Source: Aquimarina sp. ERC-38 (GTDB taxonomy: Bacteria > Bacteroidota > Bacteroidia > Flavobacteriales > Flavobacteriaceae). From it: 64,000 nt of DNA. The notes beneath the pieces are model-generated. The model saw only the letters and a list, made by a program, of their open reading frames with translations. It did no database searches and was not told the origin of the DNA. Each line of letters starts with the position of its first letter. Positions within the stretch are counted from its first letter, which is position 1. Shown here piece by piece: positions 1 to 8,326 of this stretch. The DNA lies in assembly GCF_026222555.1 (NCBI RefSeq), contig NZ_CP098511.1, positions 3,701,501-3,765,500 of the forward strand. The letters run 5' to 3'. Both the position numbers and the translations under genes were made by a program.

Positions 1-1307
1 TTTTAATTGGAAATATTATTTTTCTGATGTTTTTGATAGTCTACTACTTTACCGGAGTTGAATTTCATTTGAATATTCATTTTTTTCTGGAATACGCACA
101 AAATATTATTTTTTCTGTAGTAATCTATATGGCTAACGGATACCTATTTCACTATTTACAAATCTATTTTAGAGGGCAGTTTTTTAAACGTGGTAATTTT
201 ATATTTAGTTGCGTATTATCTGTTATCACTTCTGTGACGTGTATTTTTTTAGTACGATTGTTTTTAAAAATAACTTTACATGAACAATCCATTTCTCAAT
301 TTATTAGTAGCGAACGACCTGAATATTATATAATTGCACTGATATTATCCATCACAGTTACCGCTATTTTCTACGGAATTAACTATTATCGCTACACGCA
401 GGAGTCTAAAATAAAAGAGCAAAAAATTATTGCCGGAACTGCTTCGGCAAAATTTGTAGCCTTAAAAAATCAGTTGGATCCTCACTTTTTATTTAATAGC
501 CTAAATGTTCTGACCTCTCTTATTGAAGAAAATCCGCAAATGGCGCAAAAGTTTACGACTTCGCTATCAAAAGTTTACCGATACGTGCTGGAACAAAAAG
601 ACAAAGAATTAATAACCGTTGCTGAAGAATTAAAGTTTGCTAAAACTTATATGACCTTATTAAAATTGAGGTTCGAAGATAGCATTGTATTTGAAATTAT
701 GGAAACCTATGATGACCCGGATGCTAAAATCGTACCCTTATCCTTACAAATTCTTCTAGAAAATGCAGTAAAACACAATATTGTGACGGCAACACAACCT
801 TTACGAATTAAAATCTACGAACGAGAAGGGTTTCTAGTAGTTGAAAATAACTTACAACCCAAAAACGTCATGGTACAAAGTAGCGGGGTAGGCCTAAGTA
901 ATATTAAACAGCGTTACGGATTGCTTACTAAAAAGGAATTTACCATTACTAAAACCGCTAAAGTTTTTAGTGCGGAATTACCCATATTAACCAAACAAAT
1001 CTTAGCAGCACAAATGATTACAGCAAATTACAGTTTATCTTCTGATGAGAAATACATCAGGGCCCGGAAAAAAGTTCAAAAAATAAAGGAGTTTTATAGC
1101 AACCTGGCATCCTACTGCATTGTTATCCCAATCCTTGCCTTTATTAATTACCAGACGATTAGGTTTCGTTTTCCCTGGTTTCTATTTCCGCTTTTTGGTT
1201 GGGGGATCGGTTTAATTTTTCATTATATAGAAGCCTTTGACTGGCATCCTATTTTCGGAAAAAACTGGCAACAAAAACGGATTAAAAAATATATGAACGA
1301 ATTTTAA
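1..1307 (+). CDS. LytS-type sensor histidine kinase with C-terminal 2TM domain (5' partial)
   Basis: Membrane sensor kinase of the LytS/YehU type (His_kinase family), expected to phosphorylate a LytTR-type response regulator. The frame is open to the left edge and reads hydrophobic residues before the first Met at 27, so the true start is probably outside the window. Numbering from that Met, residues 1-120 hold several membrane segments. A short linker leads to the phospho-acceptor motif LDPHFLFNSLN with His153, and an N-box LLENAVKHN lies near 245. The last ~85 residues form a 2TM domain ending GKNWQQKRIKKYM, the same fold as the next two small proteins. The gene lies 11 bp upstream of the first of them. 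The LytTR regulator at 3448 is the likely partner. The family call is firm; the stimulus is unknown. Confidence 0.9.
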   Translation, partial: LIGNIIFLMFLIVYYFTGVEFHLNIHFFLEYAQNIIFSVVIYMANGYLFHYLQIYFRGQFFKRGNFIFSCVLSVITSVTCIFLVRLFLKITLHEQSISQFISSERPEYYIIALILSITVTAIFYGINYYRYTQESKIKEQKIIAGTASAKFVALKNQLDPHFLFNSLNVLTSLIEENPQMAQKFTTSLSKVYRYVLEQKDKELITVAEELKFAKTYMTLLKLRFEDSIVFEIMETYDDPDAKIVPLSLQILLENAVKHNIVTATQPLRIKIYEREGFLVVENNLQPKNVMVQSSGVGLSNIKQRYGLLTKKEFTITKTAKVFSAELPILTKQILAAQMITANYSLSSDEKYIRARKKVQKIKEFYSNLASYCIVIPILAFINYQTIRFRFPWFLFPLFGWGIGLIFHYIEAFDWHPIFGKNWQQKRIKKYMNEF

Positions 1308-1318
1308 ACGATACTATC

Positions 1319-1621
1319 ATGGAAAATCAAATAAAAAAAGAAGCTGCTTATGCCCTGGCAAAAGAACGGGTGATTAAAGAAAAAAAATTTTACAACCACT
1401 TAATCATCTTTATAGTTATCAATATATTTATAATGCTGGTGAATTCCAAATTTGACTTTTCTAGTCAACGCTGGATGGAATGGAATTTTTATGTATCCCC
1501 GTTTTTTTGGGGGATCGGACTACTTATACATGGTTTAAGAACTTTTAATCAAAACTTATTTTTTAGTAAAAATTGGGAAGAACGAAAGATTAAACAATTT
1601 ATGGAAGAAGACACTTTGTAA
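1319..1621 (+). CDS. 2TM domain-containing protein
   Basis: Small inner-membrane protein of 100 residues made almost entirely of one 2TM domain. A basic, helical N-terminus (ALAKERVIKEKKFYNHL) is followed by two hydrophobic helices, the second containing FFWGIGLLIHG. The charged tail KNWEERKIKQFMEE closes it. The same order and motifs form the C-terminus of the kinase just upstream and the next protein, so the three come from duplication of one module. With 11 bp to the kinase and about 30 bp to the next gene, the three are probably one operon. The function of free-standing 2TM proteins is not established; a role in assembling with or tuning the kinase is inference from the shared domain. Confidence 0.88.
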   Translation: MENQIKKEAAYALAKERVIKEKKFYNHLIIFIVINIFIMLVNSKFDFSSQRWMEWNFYVSPFFWGIGLLIHGLRTFNQNLFFSKNWEERKIKQFMEEDTL

Positions 1622-1650
1622 GTAATACAAATTTTATAAATAGACATCAT

Positions 1651-1959
1651 ATGATACCACCTATCCAAAATGAAACAGAAAAATACTACCTCGCTAAAAA
1701 GAGGGTTGAAGAAGAGAAAGCGTTTTATCAAAATTTGATTTCTTATCTAATATTTACTTTTCTTTTCGGCGGTTTTAATTACTACGTAAATCAATGGGAT
1801 TACCCCTGGTTCTTGTGGGGAGCTTTAGGTTGGGGAATCGGAGTAGCCTTTCATGCTATGAAAACTTTTCAAATCCTTCCTTTTTTAGGTAAAGATTGGG
1901 AACAGCGTAAAATTAGGGAATATATGGAGCAAGAGCAGAATACGAATCTATGGGAATAG
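1651..1959 (+). CDS. 2TM domain-containing protein
   Basis: Second free-standing 2TM protein, 102 residues. Visible elements are YYLAKKRVEEEKAFYQNL, then a first membrane helix, the PWFLWGALGWGIGVAFH second helix, and the conserved tail GKDWEQRKIREYM. It is closer in sequence to the C-terminus of the kinase (PWFLFPLFGWGIGLIFH) than to its immediate neighbour, which fits a duplication of the kinase tail. It is the last gene before a 350-bp gap that carries a MITE-like repeat. Inner-membrane location is clear from the two helices; the biochemical role is unknown. Confidence 0.88.
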   Translation: MIPPIQNETEKYYLAKKRVEEEKAFYQNLISYLIFTFLFGGFNYYVNQWDYPWFLWGALGWGIGVAFHAMKTFQILPFLGKDWEQRKIREYMEQEQNTNLWE

Positions 1960-2309
1960 TTGTATAACTGTTTTCCTAACAATTAGTATTCAGGTAGATA
2001 AATGATAATTACAAATCCAAAGGGCTTCGGTCGCTCACTATTTATTACAATTTATCAATTTCCGGTTAAAATAAATAATAGTTGATAAAGCATAGTAAAA
2101 TAAAGTGATTCCAAACTTTAAAATATTTAGAGGATGCTATTTTACTTTTTTAAAAGTAATTTATTTTCTTGACATCGATAATTTTATAATACTGATTTTC
2201 AATGTGATAATAATTAGTCTTGAGTCTTGATTCTAGAAGCGATAGCGATCTTGAATCTTTACCGGACACTCGTTATTACAGTTAAAACCTTCATCTGAAA
2301 AAACAACTT
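1960..2309. other. Intergenic region holding a MITE-like repeat
   Basis: No gene is seen here. Most of the gap is the dispersed repeat at 2059-2269. No clear TAnnTTTG promoter for the amidohydrolase is visible, so its transcription start may lie within or downstream of the repeat. Confidence 0.6.
2059..2269 (+). repeat. MITE-like dispersed repeat, copy 1
   Basis: A ~210-bp sequence with near-matching inverted ends: TCCGGTTAAA on the left and TTTACCGGA(CAC) on the right. Internal landmarks are AGCATAGTAAAATAA, CCAAACTTTAAA, GTCTTGAGTCTTGATTCTAG and AAGCGATAGCGATCTTG. The same landmarks recur in the same order at 56677-56883 on the opposite strand and, interrupted, at 24958-25360. It has no coding capacity, so it would be mobilised in trans if it is mobile. 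Confidence 0.7.
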
Positions 2310-3443
2310 ATGAAACTACTACTATTTTTATACGTTTGCGGTTCTATAACCCTAACGGCACAATCTTCTTTACGTATCGAAAATATTACCCTTTTTGATG
2401 GAGATCAGGTCATCAAAAACACCGTGATACAGGTTGAAAACGGAAAAATTGTTGAAATAGGTAAATCAGCAAAAAAAGTAGACACTATAATTGACGGTAC
2501 GGGTAAGTTTGTAATACCCGGTATGATTAATGCGCATGTACATGCCTGGGGTCTAGGTTCGTTACAACAAGCAGCAAAGGCAGGAGTTCTTTCCGTTTTA
2601 GATATGCACGGTCATGAACCTTCTCAATCCGGTCTGGTCAAATATAAAGATTCTACGGGGTATGCTCGGTATTTTAAAGCAGGGTTTGCAGCTACTGCTC
2701 CTGGCGGACACGGGACACAATATGGTTTTCCGGTTCCCACACTCGAAAAACCGGAAGATGCAAAAGCCTTTATCACAGAACGGATAGCTAATGGAGCGGA
2801 TTATATCAAAGTAATCGTAGAACCCTGGAAGACAACACTCTCACATCAAACGGTAAAGGCAATAATTGAAGAAAGCCATAAAAGCAATAGAAAGGTAGTA
2901 GTGCATGTATCAAAAATGGACGATGGCTACCAGGTATTAAAAAATGGAGCTGATGGATTGGTTCATATCTGGAGTGATCAACAAATTCCGGATAAAATGC
3001 TTAAAGAACTAACTGATCAAAAAACCTTTTTTGTCATTCCTACCTTATTAACGAATATCTTGGTTCAAAAAGCCTATTTCCAAAAAACTGAGGAAGAAAC
3101 AGAAAAAGTAAAACAATTTCTATTAGCAGAAATTAAGCGATTATATGATGCTGGAGTTACCCTTCTGGCAGGAACGGACCCACCCAATGCTAATATTAAT
3201 TACGGAACGGATTTATACAAAGAGATACAATTACTTACTGAAGCTGGAATACCCGCTTTAGACGCTTTAAAAAGCGCTACATCTTATACCGCGCAACAAT
3301 TTCAATTAAAAGATATTGGAAAGCTTAAAGCAGGATACGACGCTGATTTTATAGTACTTATAAAAAATCCTTTGGAGGACATAACCAATTTGAATAGTAT
3401 AGAATACATTTGGAAAAAAGGAAAACAACTCTCCCTAAAATAG
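2310..3443 (+). CDS. Exported amidohydrolase family protein
   Basis: Metal-dependent hydrolase of the amidohydrolase superfamily (imidazolonepropionase/prolidase-like branch), 377 residues. A signal peptide ends near TAQS (residue 17-19), so the enzyme is periplasmic or exported. Metal ligands are visible: the HxH pair His76/His78 in NAHVHAW, a candidate carbamylated Lys167 in DYIKVIVEPW, His199 in VVVHVSK, His219 in LVHIWSD and Asp290 in LLAGTDPPN. The C-terminal strand ends with the family motif GYDADFIVL. Four bases separate it from the LytTR regulator, so the two are probably co-transcribed. The substrate cannot be read from sequence; cyclic amides, amino-acid derivatives or dipeptides are typical of this branch. 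Confidence 0.88.
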   Translation: MKLLLFLYVCGSITLTAQSSLRIENITLFDGDQVIKNTVIQVENGKIVEIGKSAKKVDTIIDGTGKFVIPGMINAHVHAWGLGSLQQAAKAGVLSVLDMHGHEPSQSGLVKYKDSTGYARYFKAGFAATAPGGHGTQYGFPVPTLEKPEDAKAFITERIANGADYIKVIVEPWKTTLSHQTVKAIIEESHKSNRKVVVHVSKMDDGYQVLKNGADGLVHIWSDQQIPDKMLKELTDQKTFFVIPTLLTNILVQKAYFQKTEEETEKVKQFLLAEIKRLYDAGVTLLAGTDPPNANINYGTDLYKEIQLLTEAGIPALDALKSATSYTAQQFQLKDIGKLKAGYDADFIVLIKNPLEDITNLNSIEYIWKKGKQLSLK

Positions 3444-3447
3444 CTTT

Positions 3448-4203
3448 ATGAATGTTTTAATCATTGAAGACGAAAAACCAGCTGCTCGTAGATTACAACG
3501 AATGCTGGCAAACCTGGGCATTTCCAAGACCATCCTTTTACATTCGGTTAAAGAATCCATTGAATGGTTTTTAAATAACGAGCATCCTAATCTGATTTTA
3601 TTGGACATACAATTAAGTGATGGATTATCTTTTGAAATCTTTGACCAGGTAACTATTAACAGTGCTATCATTTTTACAACAGCCTATGATGAATACGCGC
3701 TTCGTGCTTTTAAGTTAAATAGTATCGATTACTTGCTTAAACCCATTGATGATGAAGAACTGGAAGCTGCCATTCAAAAATATCAGAATCAAGCTACCCC
3801 AGTGAACACTTTACACATGGATTTTAAAGAAATCCGAAAGCTGTTAAATCAACCTGCAGAACCTACTTATAAGAGAAGATTTACGGTCAAAGTCGGACAA
3901 CATTTAAAAATTATAGCAGTGCAAGATATTGAATGTTTTTATTCTGAAAATAAAGGAACTTATCTCCATACAAAAAACGGGCGTAATTATTTGCTTGATG
4001 TAACCCTGGACGCTCTGGAAGGTCAGTTAAACCCTCAAAACTTCTTTAGGATTAATAGAAAGTTTTATGTGCATCTGGATGCTATCAAAGATATTATATC
4101 CTATACCAACTCTCGGCTACAACTAAAATTAAACTCGTATCAAGAAGCAGAAGTCATTGTCGCCCGAGACCGGGTAAAAAGCTTTAAAGAATGGTTAGGG
4201 TAA
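3448..4203 (+). CDS. LytTR family DNA-binding response regulator
   Basis: Two-component response regulator of the LytR/AlgR class, 251 residues. The N-terminal receiver domain shows the acidic pair in IIEDEKPA, the phospho-acceptor Asp53 in LILLDIQLSDG, a Thr in IIFTTAYDEYAL and the Lys in YLLKPIDD. The LytTR DNA-binding domain fills roughly residues 148-250, with the motifs DIECFYSENKGTYLH and FFRINRKFYVHLDAI. It starts 4 bp after the amidohydrolase. The cognate kinase is most likely the LytS-type protein at the left edge, although a repeat and the amidohydrolase now separate them. Target promoters are unknown. Confidence 0.93.
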   Translation: MNVLIIEDEKPAARRLQRMLANLGISKTILLHSVKESIEWFLNNEHPNLILLDIQLSDGLSFEIFDQVTINSAIIFTTAYDEYALRAFKLNSIDYLLKPIDDEELEAAIQKYQNQATPVNTLHMDFKEIRKLLNQPAEPTYKRRFTVKVGQHLKIIAVQDIECFYSENKGTYLHTKNGRNYLLDVTLDALEGQLNPQNFFRINRKFYVHLDAIKDIISYTNSRLQLKLNSYQEAEVIVARDRVKSFKEWLG

Positions 4204-4282
4204 TTATTTTTAATATTCAACTGAAAAAAGCAGATAAACTTTTAAAGTCTGGTATATCATTTAAGAAATCCAGAAACGAACA

Positions 4283-5086
4283 TTAATACTCCCATTGTCT
4301 TTTTTTATTTAATTCTTCTTCAGCTTCTAATTCTTCCAGCGGAATTACTTTTAAAAAAGAAGAGTGTTGTTCAATAGCATGTTCCAGCTTACTAACTACT
4401 TCATCGATGCTATCATTTTCATAATCTATTGCCAGGGGTTCTTTAATAACCATGGATTGCAATATATTTCGTTTTTTAATCCGAATTCCTTTCTTGTCAA
4501 AAGAACGCCGGAAACCATCAATGACAATCGGAATCACAATTGGTTTATACTGTTTGATAATATGTGCGGTACCTTTTCGGATAGGTTTAAAGGGTTTTGT
4601 TGTTCCCTGCGGAAAAGTAATTACCCAACCATCTTCCAATGCTTTGGAAATATTAGTGATATCACTCATTTTTACTTGTCGGTTAATATCTTTACCTTTT
4701 TCCCTCCAGGTACGTTCCACCGTAATTGCCCCGGCATAAGCCAAAATCCTCGCCAGTAGACCAGCTCTCATTGTTTCTTTTGCCGCTACATAATATAGAT
4801 TCATTTTAGGATGCCATAAATACCCCACGTTTTTAATAGAATCCACCCTACCACTCAGGCTGGCATTAAATACATGAAACATGGCGACCACATCTGCAAA
4901 ATACGTTTGATGATTGGAGACAAATAGTACATTCGTATCCGGTAGATTTTTAATCACTTCACTACCTTCAATTTGCAATTCGTTAAAACCCCGAAACCGT
5001 CGATGGGTTAATCCTCCCAGTATTCTGATTAACCATTTTTTGATAAATAAAATATGTCCGAAGGCGTTTCTTTTGAATAACCCCAT
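4283..5086 (-). CDS. 1-acyl-sn-glycerol-3-phosphate acyltransferase family (PlsC-like)
   Basis: Membrane-associated lysophospholipid acyltransferase family enzyme, 267 residues, expected to acylate lysophosphatidate or a related lipid at the inner membrane. The catalytic block is SNHQTYFAD: His59 and Asp65 are separated by five residues, one more than the textbook HX4D. The substrate-binding block FPQGTTKP (about 158-165) replaces the usual EGTR. A hydrophobic segment lies near the N-terminus. It is transcribed in the same direction as the Nudix gene and follows it after about 125 bp. Family assignment is firm; the exact acyl acceptor is not. Confidence 0.85.
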   Translation of the reverse strand: MGLFKRNAFGHILFIKKWLIRILGGLTHRRFRGFNELQIEGSEVIKNLPDTNVLFVSNHQTYFADVVAMFHVFNASLSGRVDSIKNVGYLWHPKMNLYYVAAKETMRAGLLARILAYAGAITVERTWREKGKDINRQVKMSDITNISKALEDGWVITFPQGTTKPFKPIRKGTAHIIKQYKPIVIPIVIDGFRRSFDKKGIRIKKRNILQSMVIKEPLAIDYENDSIDEVVSKLEHAIEQHSSFLKVIPLEELEAEEELNKKRQWEY

Positions 5087-5211
5087 AAGTTTTTTTAAAG
5101 TTCTACCGGTTTTATAGTGTGTGCTCTATGTGAAATTCTAAATAGCCTTTAAGCAAAACCGGAACTCTCAACCATCTAAATCTGTAGTCAAGAAAAATCA
5201 AATATACAAAA

Positions 5212-5856
5212 TCAGGAAGCTATAATGGTCTTTAAAAACACTTTAAACTCGTTTAGCATCATGGCAGTTGCTCCCCAAACCATATGTCCGCCTAAATTAA
5301 AAGAAGGTACTTCTACATCTCTGATATCTGCTTTACCGGTACGATGTGTAGTTAAATTACTTTCATCCAGCAAGCTATCAATAGGAATTTCTAAAACCGC
5401 TGCTACCTCTTCTTCCTGTCTTTTAAATTGTGGTTGGCGGTCGGCGTACCCTAAAAAAGGATACACCCAAAAATTAGATGGTGGGATATAAACCTTGGTC
5501 ATTTCCCTTACCAATGCTATCTGTTCGGGAGGTACTCCCACTTCTTCCCAGGTTTCGCGTAAGGCCGTTTGTTCTAAAGAGGAATCCTCTTTTTCAACTT
5601 TTCCGCCTGGTAAAGCAATTTGAGCAGAATGAACCCCTTTGTACACCGGACGTTGTATAAGTACGATGTGAGCCCTATGATTTTTAGGAAATACTAAGAG
5701 TAATACTCCCGCTTTCCTGGGATTCCTTAATACCGGATTAATTAATTCTAGTTCTTTTTTTCGGTCTGTAGAAACCAAACTTGCATGGGCTTTAACCCCC
5801 GGTAATGACATTTTCTCTATTTTTGGAAGATATTGTTTAAATTGTTCGAATGTCAT
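5212..5856 (-). CDS. Nudix hydrolase, CoA pyrophosphatase type
   Basis: Nudix hydrolase of 214 residues, most like the coenzyme A pyrophosphatase branch (NUDT7/YeaB type), which cleaves CoA or CoA esters to phosphopantetheine and 3',5'-ADP. The branch-specific stretch LIQRPVYKGVHSAQIALPGG runs straight into the Nudix box, with core RETWEEVGV at about 100-108 supplying the metal-binding glutamates. The N-terminus MTFEQFKQYLPKIEK is typical of flavobacterial homologues and supports this start, even though the start codon overlaps the divergent lipoprotein start by 7 bp. Cytosolic. It probably acts in CoA turnover; substrate preference is inferred from family only. Confidence 0.88.
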   Translation of the reverse strand: MTFEQFKQYLPKIEKMSLPGVKAHASLVSTDRKKELELINPVLRNPRKAGVLLLVFPKNHRAHIVLIQRPVYKGVHSAQIALPGGKVEKEDSSLEQTALRETWEEVGVPPEQIALVREMTKVYIPPSNFWVYPFLGYADRQPQFKRQEEEVAAVLEIPIDSLLDESNLTTHRTGKADIRDVEVPSFNLGGHMVWGATAMMLNEFKVFLKTIIAS

Positions 5857-6605
5857 TTTACAAATTGCCTTTACTGATCTTTTCAGGACTAAACCTGTTA
5901 TTTTTTGCCTGCCAAGATACTCAAAAGAAAGTAACTAAACAGGAGGATCAAAAGCCATTAGTAACAAAATTAAAAGATTCTTTACCTCAACAAAGCGAAG
6001 AAACCACTACTCTAGAAGTGGAAAAAAGTGGCAATCAGGAAGATACTACCCTGTTTAAACTAACCAATAAAAACATGCGGGAATTTTTAACAATCTACGG
6101 AAAAGAAAACCAAGAGACAAAGGTTCGTGTTTCAACCAAGTTTGGAGCTATTGATATCCGTTTGTATAAAGAAACCCCCTTGCACCGGGCTAATTTTTTA
6201 TATTTAACCAAACAAAAGTATTTTGACGAAACCTTTTTTTACCGGGTAGCTAAGGATTTTGTCATACAGGGAGGTAATAGCGACCGGGATCAAATGGCAC
6301 ACAAACGTTTTGAGATTGGAGACGATTATACCATACCGCAGGAGCAGATACCCGGTAAAACGCATAAAAGAGGTAGTGTAGCCCTATCCAAGCAGTGGGT
6401 AGATAATCCGTCTAATCGCTCTACGCCCTTTGAATTTTTTATTGTCGTTGCAAAAAACGGAGCGCATCATCTGGACGGAGAACATACCATCTTCGGAGAA
6501 GTGATCAGCGGAATGGATGTCGTAGATCAAATAAATAAAGTCCCGGTAGATAGCAGCGAATGGCCTAAGGAGAATATTGATATTAAAGTGGAGGTGTTAG
6601 AGTGA
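5850..6605 (+). CDS. Peptidylprolyl isomerase (cyclophilin type), lipoprotein
   Basis: Cyclophilin-type prolyl cis-trans isomerase of 251 residues, anchored as a lipoprotein. The N-terminus has a short hydrophobic stretch and lipobox LLFFAC with Cys21 as lipidation site. A charged linker of ~50 residues follows, and then the cyclophilin domain from about 79 to the end. Motifs include FGAIDIRLY, FFYRVAKDFVIQGG and GEHTIFGEVISGMDVVD. It likely folds proteins in the periplasm or at the outer membrane. The start overlaps the start of the divergent Nudix gene by 7 bp, so each promoter must lie inside the other gene. Weakest point: the exact start codon, since the signal sequence is short. Confidence 0.87.
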   Translation: MSFYKLPLLIFSGLNLLFFACQDTQKKVTKQEDQKPLVTKLKDSLPQQSEETTTLEVEKSGNQEDTTLFKLTNKNMREFLTIYGKENQETKVRVSTKFGAIDIRLYKETPLHRANFLYLTKQKYFDETFFYRVAKDFVIQGGNSDRDQMAHKRFEIGDDYTIPQEQIPGKTHKRGSVALSKQWVDNPSNRSTPFEFFIVVAKNGAHHLDGEHTIFGEVISGMDVVDQINKVPVDSSEWPKENIDIKVEVLE

Positions 6606-7553
6606 TTTTTAGTTAACTAGGCACTAGGCAGAAGTTATTTAGGTTACTCAGTTATTGGGTTACTCAGTTATTAGGTTATTGAGTTACCGGGTTATTCATG
6701 ATCTCTCATAATATTGTTTGACAGTTTCTAACAAACTATCCAACTTGACGTTAAAAACTTTATAACTATTGCCTTTTGGCTAATGCCTAACAAACTAAAC
6801 CAAAGGCTGAGGTTTTTCTAATTAAGAATTCAGAATGTAGAATTATGAATCAATTCAAAGTTATAAATTGGGAAACAAGTGAATTTTAACTTAATAACCC
6901 AATAACTTTATAACTAAAAAAGAGGGCTAAGGCTCTCGAAGCAGTGGGCTGAGGCTCTCGAAGCCCTATTTTTTATAGGCACAAGGCACTAGGCAGAAGT
7001 TATTTAGGTTACTGGTTATTTTATAGTAGTTATTAAGTTATTAGGTTAATAAGTTATTAACTACCAAACAATTACCCAATCTTACATAGTGGTATCCACA
7101 ATTTTATATGTTGAATTTTAATTCAATACATATAATAAAACCAGGGGCTGAGGCTTCTTTAATTAAGAATTCAGAATGAAGAATTATGAATTAATTTAGC
7201 ATTAAAAATTCAAATTTATAAGTGTTGAGTGAAGTGAATTTAAACAATATGACTCAATAACTTAGTAACTTGAAAAGAGGGCTGAGGCTATCGAAGCCCT
7301 ATCTCATTAAAATAAAACCTAATAACTAATGCCTTTTGGCTAATGCCTAACAAACTAAACCAAAGGCTGAAGTTTTTCCAATTATGAATTCAGAATGTAG
7401 AATTATGAATTTACTTAACATTAGAGATTCAAAGTTATAAATATGGAAACAAGTGAATTTAGACTAAGTAACTAATAACTAATGCCTTCTGGCTAGTGCC
7501 TAACAAACTAAACCAGGGGCTGAGGCTCTCGAAGCCCTCGAAGCCCATCTCCC
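6606..7553. repeat. Gene-free block of degenerate interspersed repeats
   Basis: No gene is supported in this ~950-bp gap. It is built from recurring short modules. CTAATGCCTAACAAACTAAA appears near 6780, 7342 and, with a change, 7495. GAATTCAGAATG(T/A)AGAATTATGAA appears near 6827, 7168 and 7386. AGGCACTAGGCAGAAGTTAT appears near 6620 and 6977. GGGCTGAGGCTCTCGAAGCCC-type blocks appear near 6920-6970, 7277 and 7512. TTATTAGGTTA-like strings fill much of the rest. Order and spacing vary, as expected of an intergenic region that grew by repeated local duplication. Confidence 0.75.
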
Positions 7554-8279
7554 CTACATCTTTTGTGTAAAATAGTTATAATCCTTAAGTACCGTATCTA
7601 AAAATTGTCGGTCGTACAATTCTGATTTGATATGGAGCACCTCTTCTACCCGGGTACGAAGTAATGATAAGGTCTTAAGATCCTGTGATCGTCTGGCAAT
7701 ACGATAGGTTTCCTTAATTAAACGTACATCCTTATCAGTTAGCGAAGTTACATTTTGAAATTTCGGTTCGTAGGTATCTTCAACTTCTTCTAATATGGTA
7801 TGCGAAATTTTTGTCTTTTGTTTGGTACTAATAACAATAGTTCCGGCGGCAGCATCTCCTAATCGTTGATGTTTATCGCTAAATAAGATACTTAAAATAC
7901 CAATTGCCGCAAAAAATAACCAGATGTCCACCAGACGTAACATCCATCGAATCATATAATGACTCCAATGGGGTGGCAAACCGTCTGCCCGTACTACTTT
8001 TATTTTTAATATCATTTTACCAACCGTACGACCATTAAATAACAGGTGCATGTACAACGAATAAAAAAATACAGGTAGCATTAATAAAGACTGAACGCCC
8101 AGTACGGTCCAACGATCACTAAAAGCTTCTCCTACTAATCCGGTGACAAAATCAATAACGATAAAATACAACCAGAAAATTACAATGTCAATTAGAAGTG
8201 CAAGCGCCCGTTCACCGATACTTACCGTTTTATAATTCAGGTTAACATTTTGAGTGGTATTGATTGCTAAATTTGCCAT
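7554..8279 (-). CDS. RDD family membrane protein
   Basis: Inner-membrane protein of 241 residues with an RDD domain in its first ~150 residues. The family-defining charged motif is seen as ERALALLIDIVIFW at the first helix. Further helices follow, and a conserved NGRTVGKMILKIKVVRADG segment. The soluble C-terminal ~90 residues (from about 152) carry a basic helical region rich in Arg and Leu. It is divergently transcribed from the SpoIIM-MoxR operon, and this arrangement recurs in related genomes, so a shared envelope role is likely. Some RDD proteins act in ion or sodium tolerance, but nothing here proves transport. Confidence 0.9.
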   Translation of the reverse strand: MANLAINTTQNVNLNYKTVSIGERALALLIDIVIFWLYFIVIDFVTGLVGEAFSDRWTVLGVQSLLMLPVFFYSLYMHLLFNGRTVGKMILKIKVVRADGLPPHWSHYMIRWMLRLVDIWLFFAAIGILSILFSDKHQRLGDAAAGTIVISTKQKTKISHTILEEVEDTYEPKFQNVTSLTDKDVRLIKETYRIARRSQDLKTLSLLRTRVEEVLHIKSELYDRQFLDTVLKDYNYFTQKM

Positions 8280-8294
8280 TGTTTAAGAAGTCAT

Positions 8295-8318
8295 TATCTT
8301 TATACAGTATCAAATATA
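8295..8318. promoter_or_regulatory. Divergent promoter -7 elements between RDD and SpoIIM genes
   Basis: On the minus strand TATATTTG (complement of 8311-8318) matches the Bacteroidota -7 consensus TAnnTTTG and lies about 31 nt before the RDD start codon. On the plus strand TATCTTTA at 8295-8302 is one base off consensus and lies about 24 nt before the SpoIIM start. The -33 TTG elements are not well placed on either strand. Confidence 0.5.
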
Positions 8319-8326
8319 ATTAGTAA

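Noticed and set aside
4364..4759. A 131-codon plus-strand frame inside the acyltransferase region
   Set aside because: It is the antisense shadow of the PlsC-like gene, whose catalytic motifs leave no doubt about the coding strand.
6606..7553. A CRISPR array or tRNA cluster in the repeat-rich gap
   Set aside because: Repeat units vary in order, length and spacing, and no tRNA cloverleaf elements or regular spacers are present.
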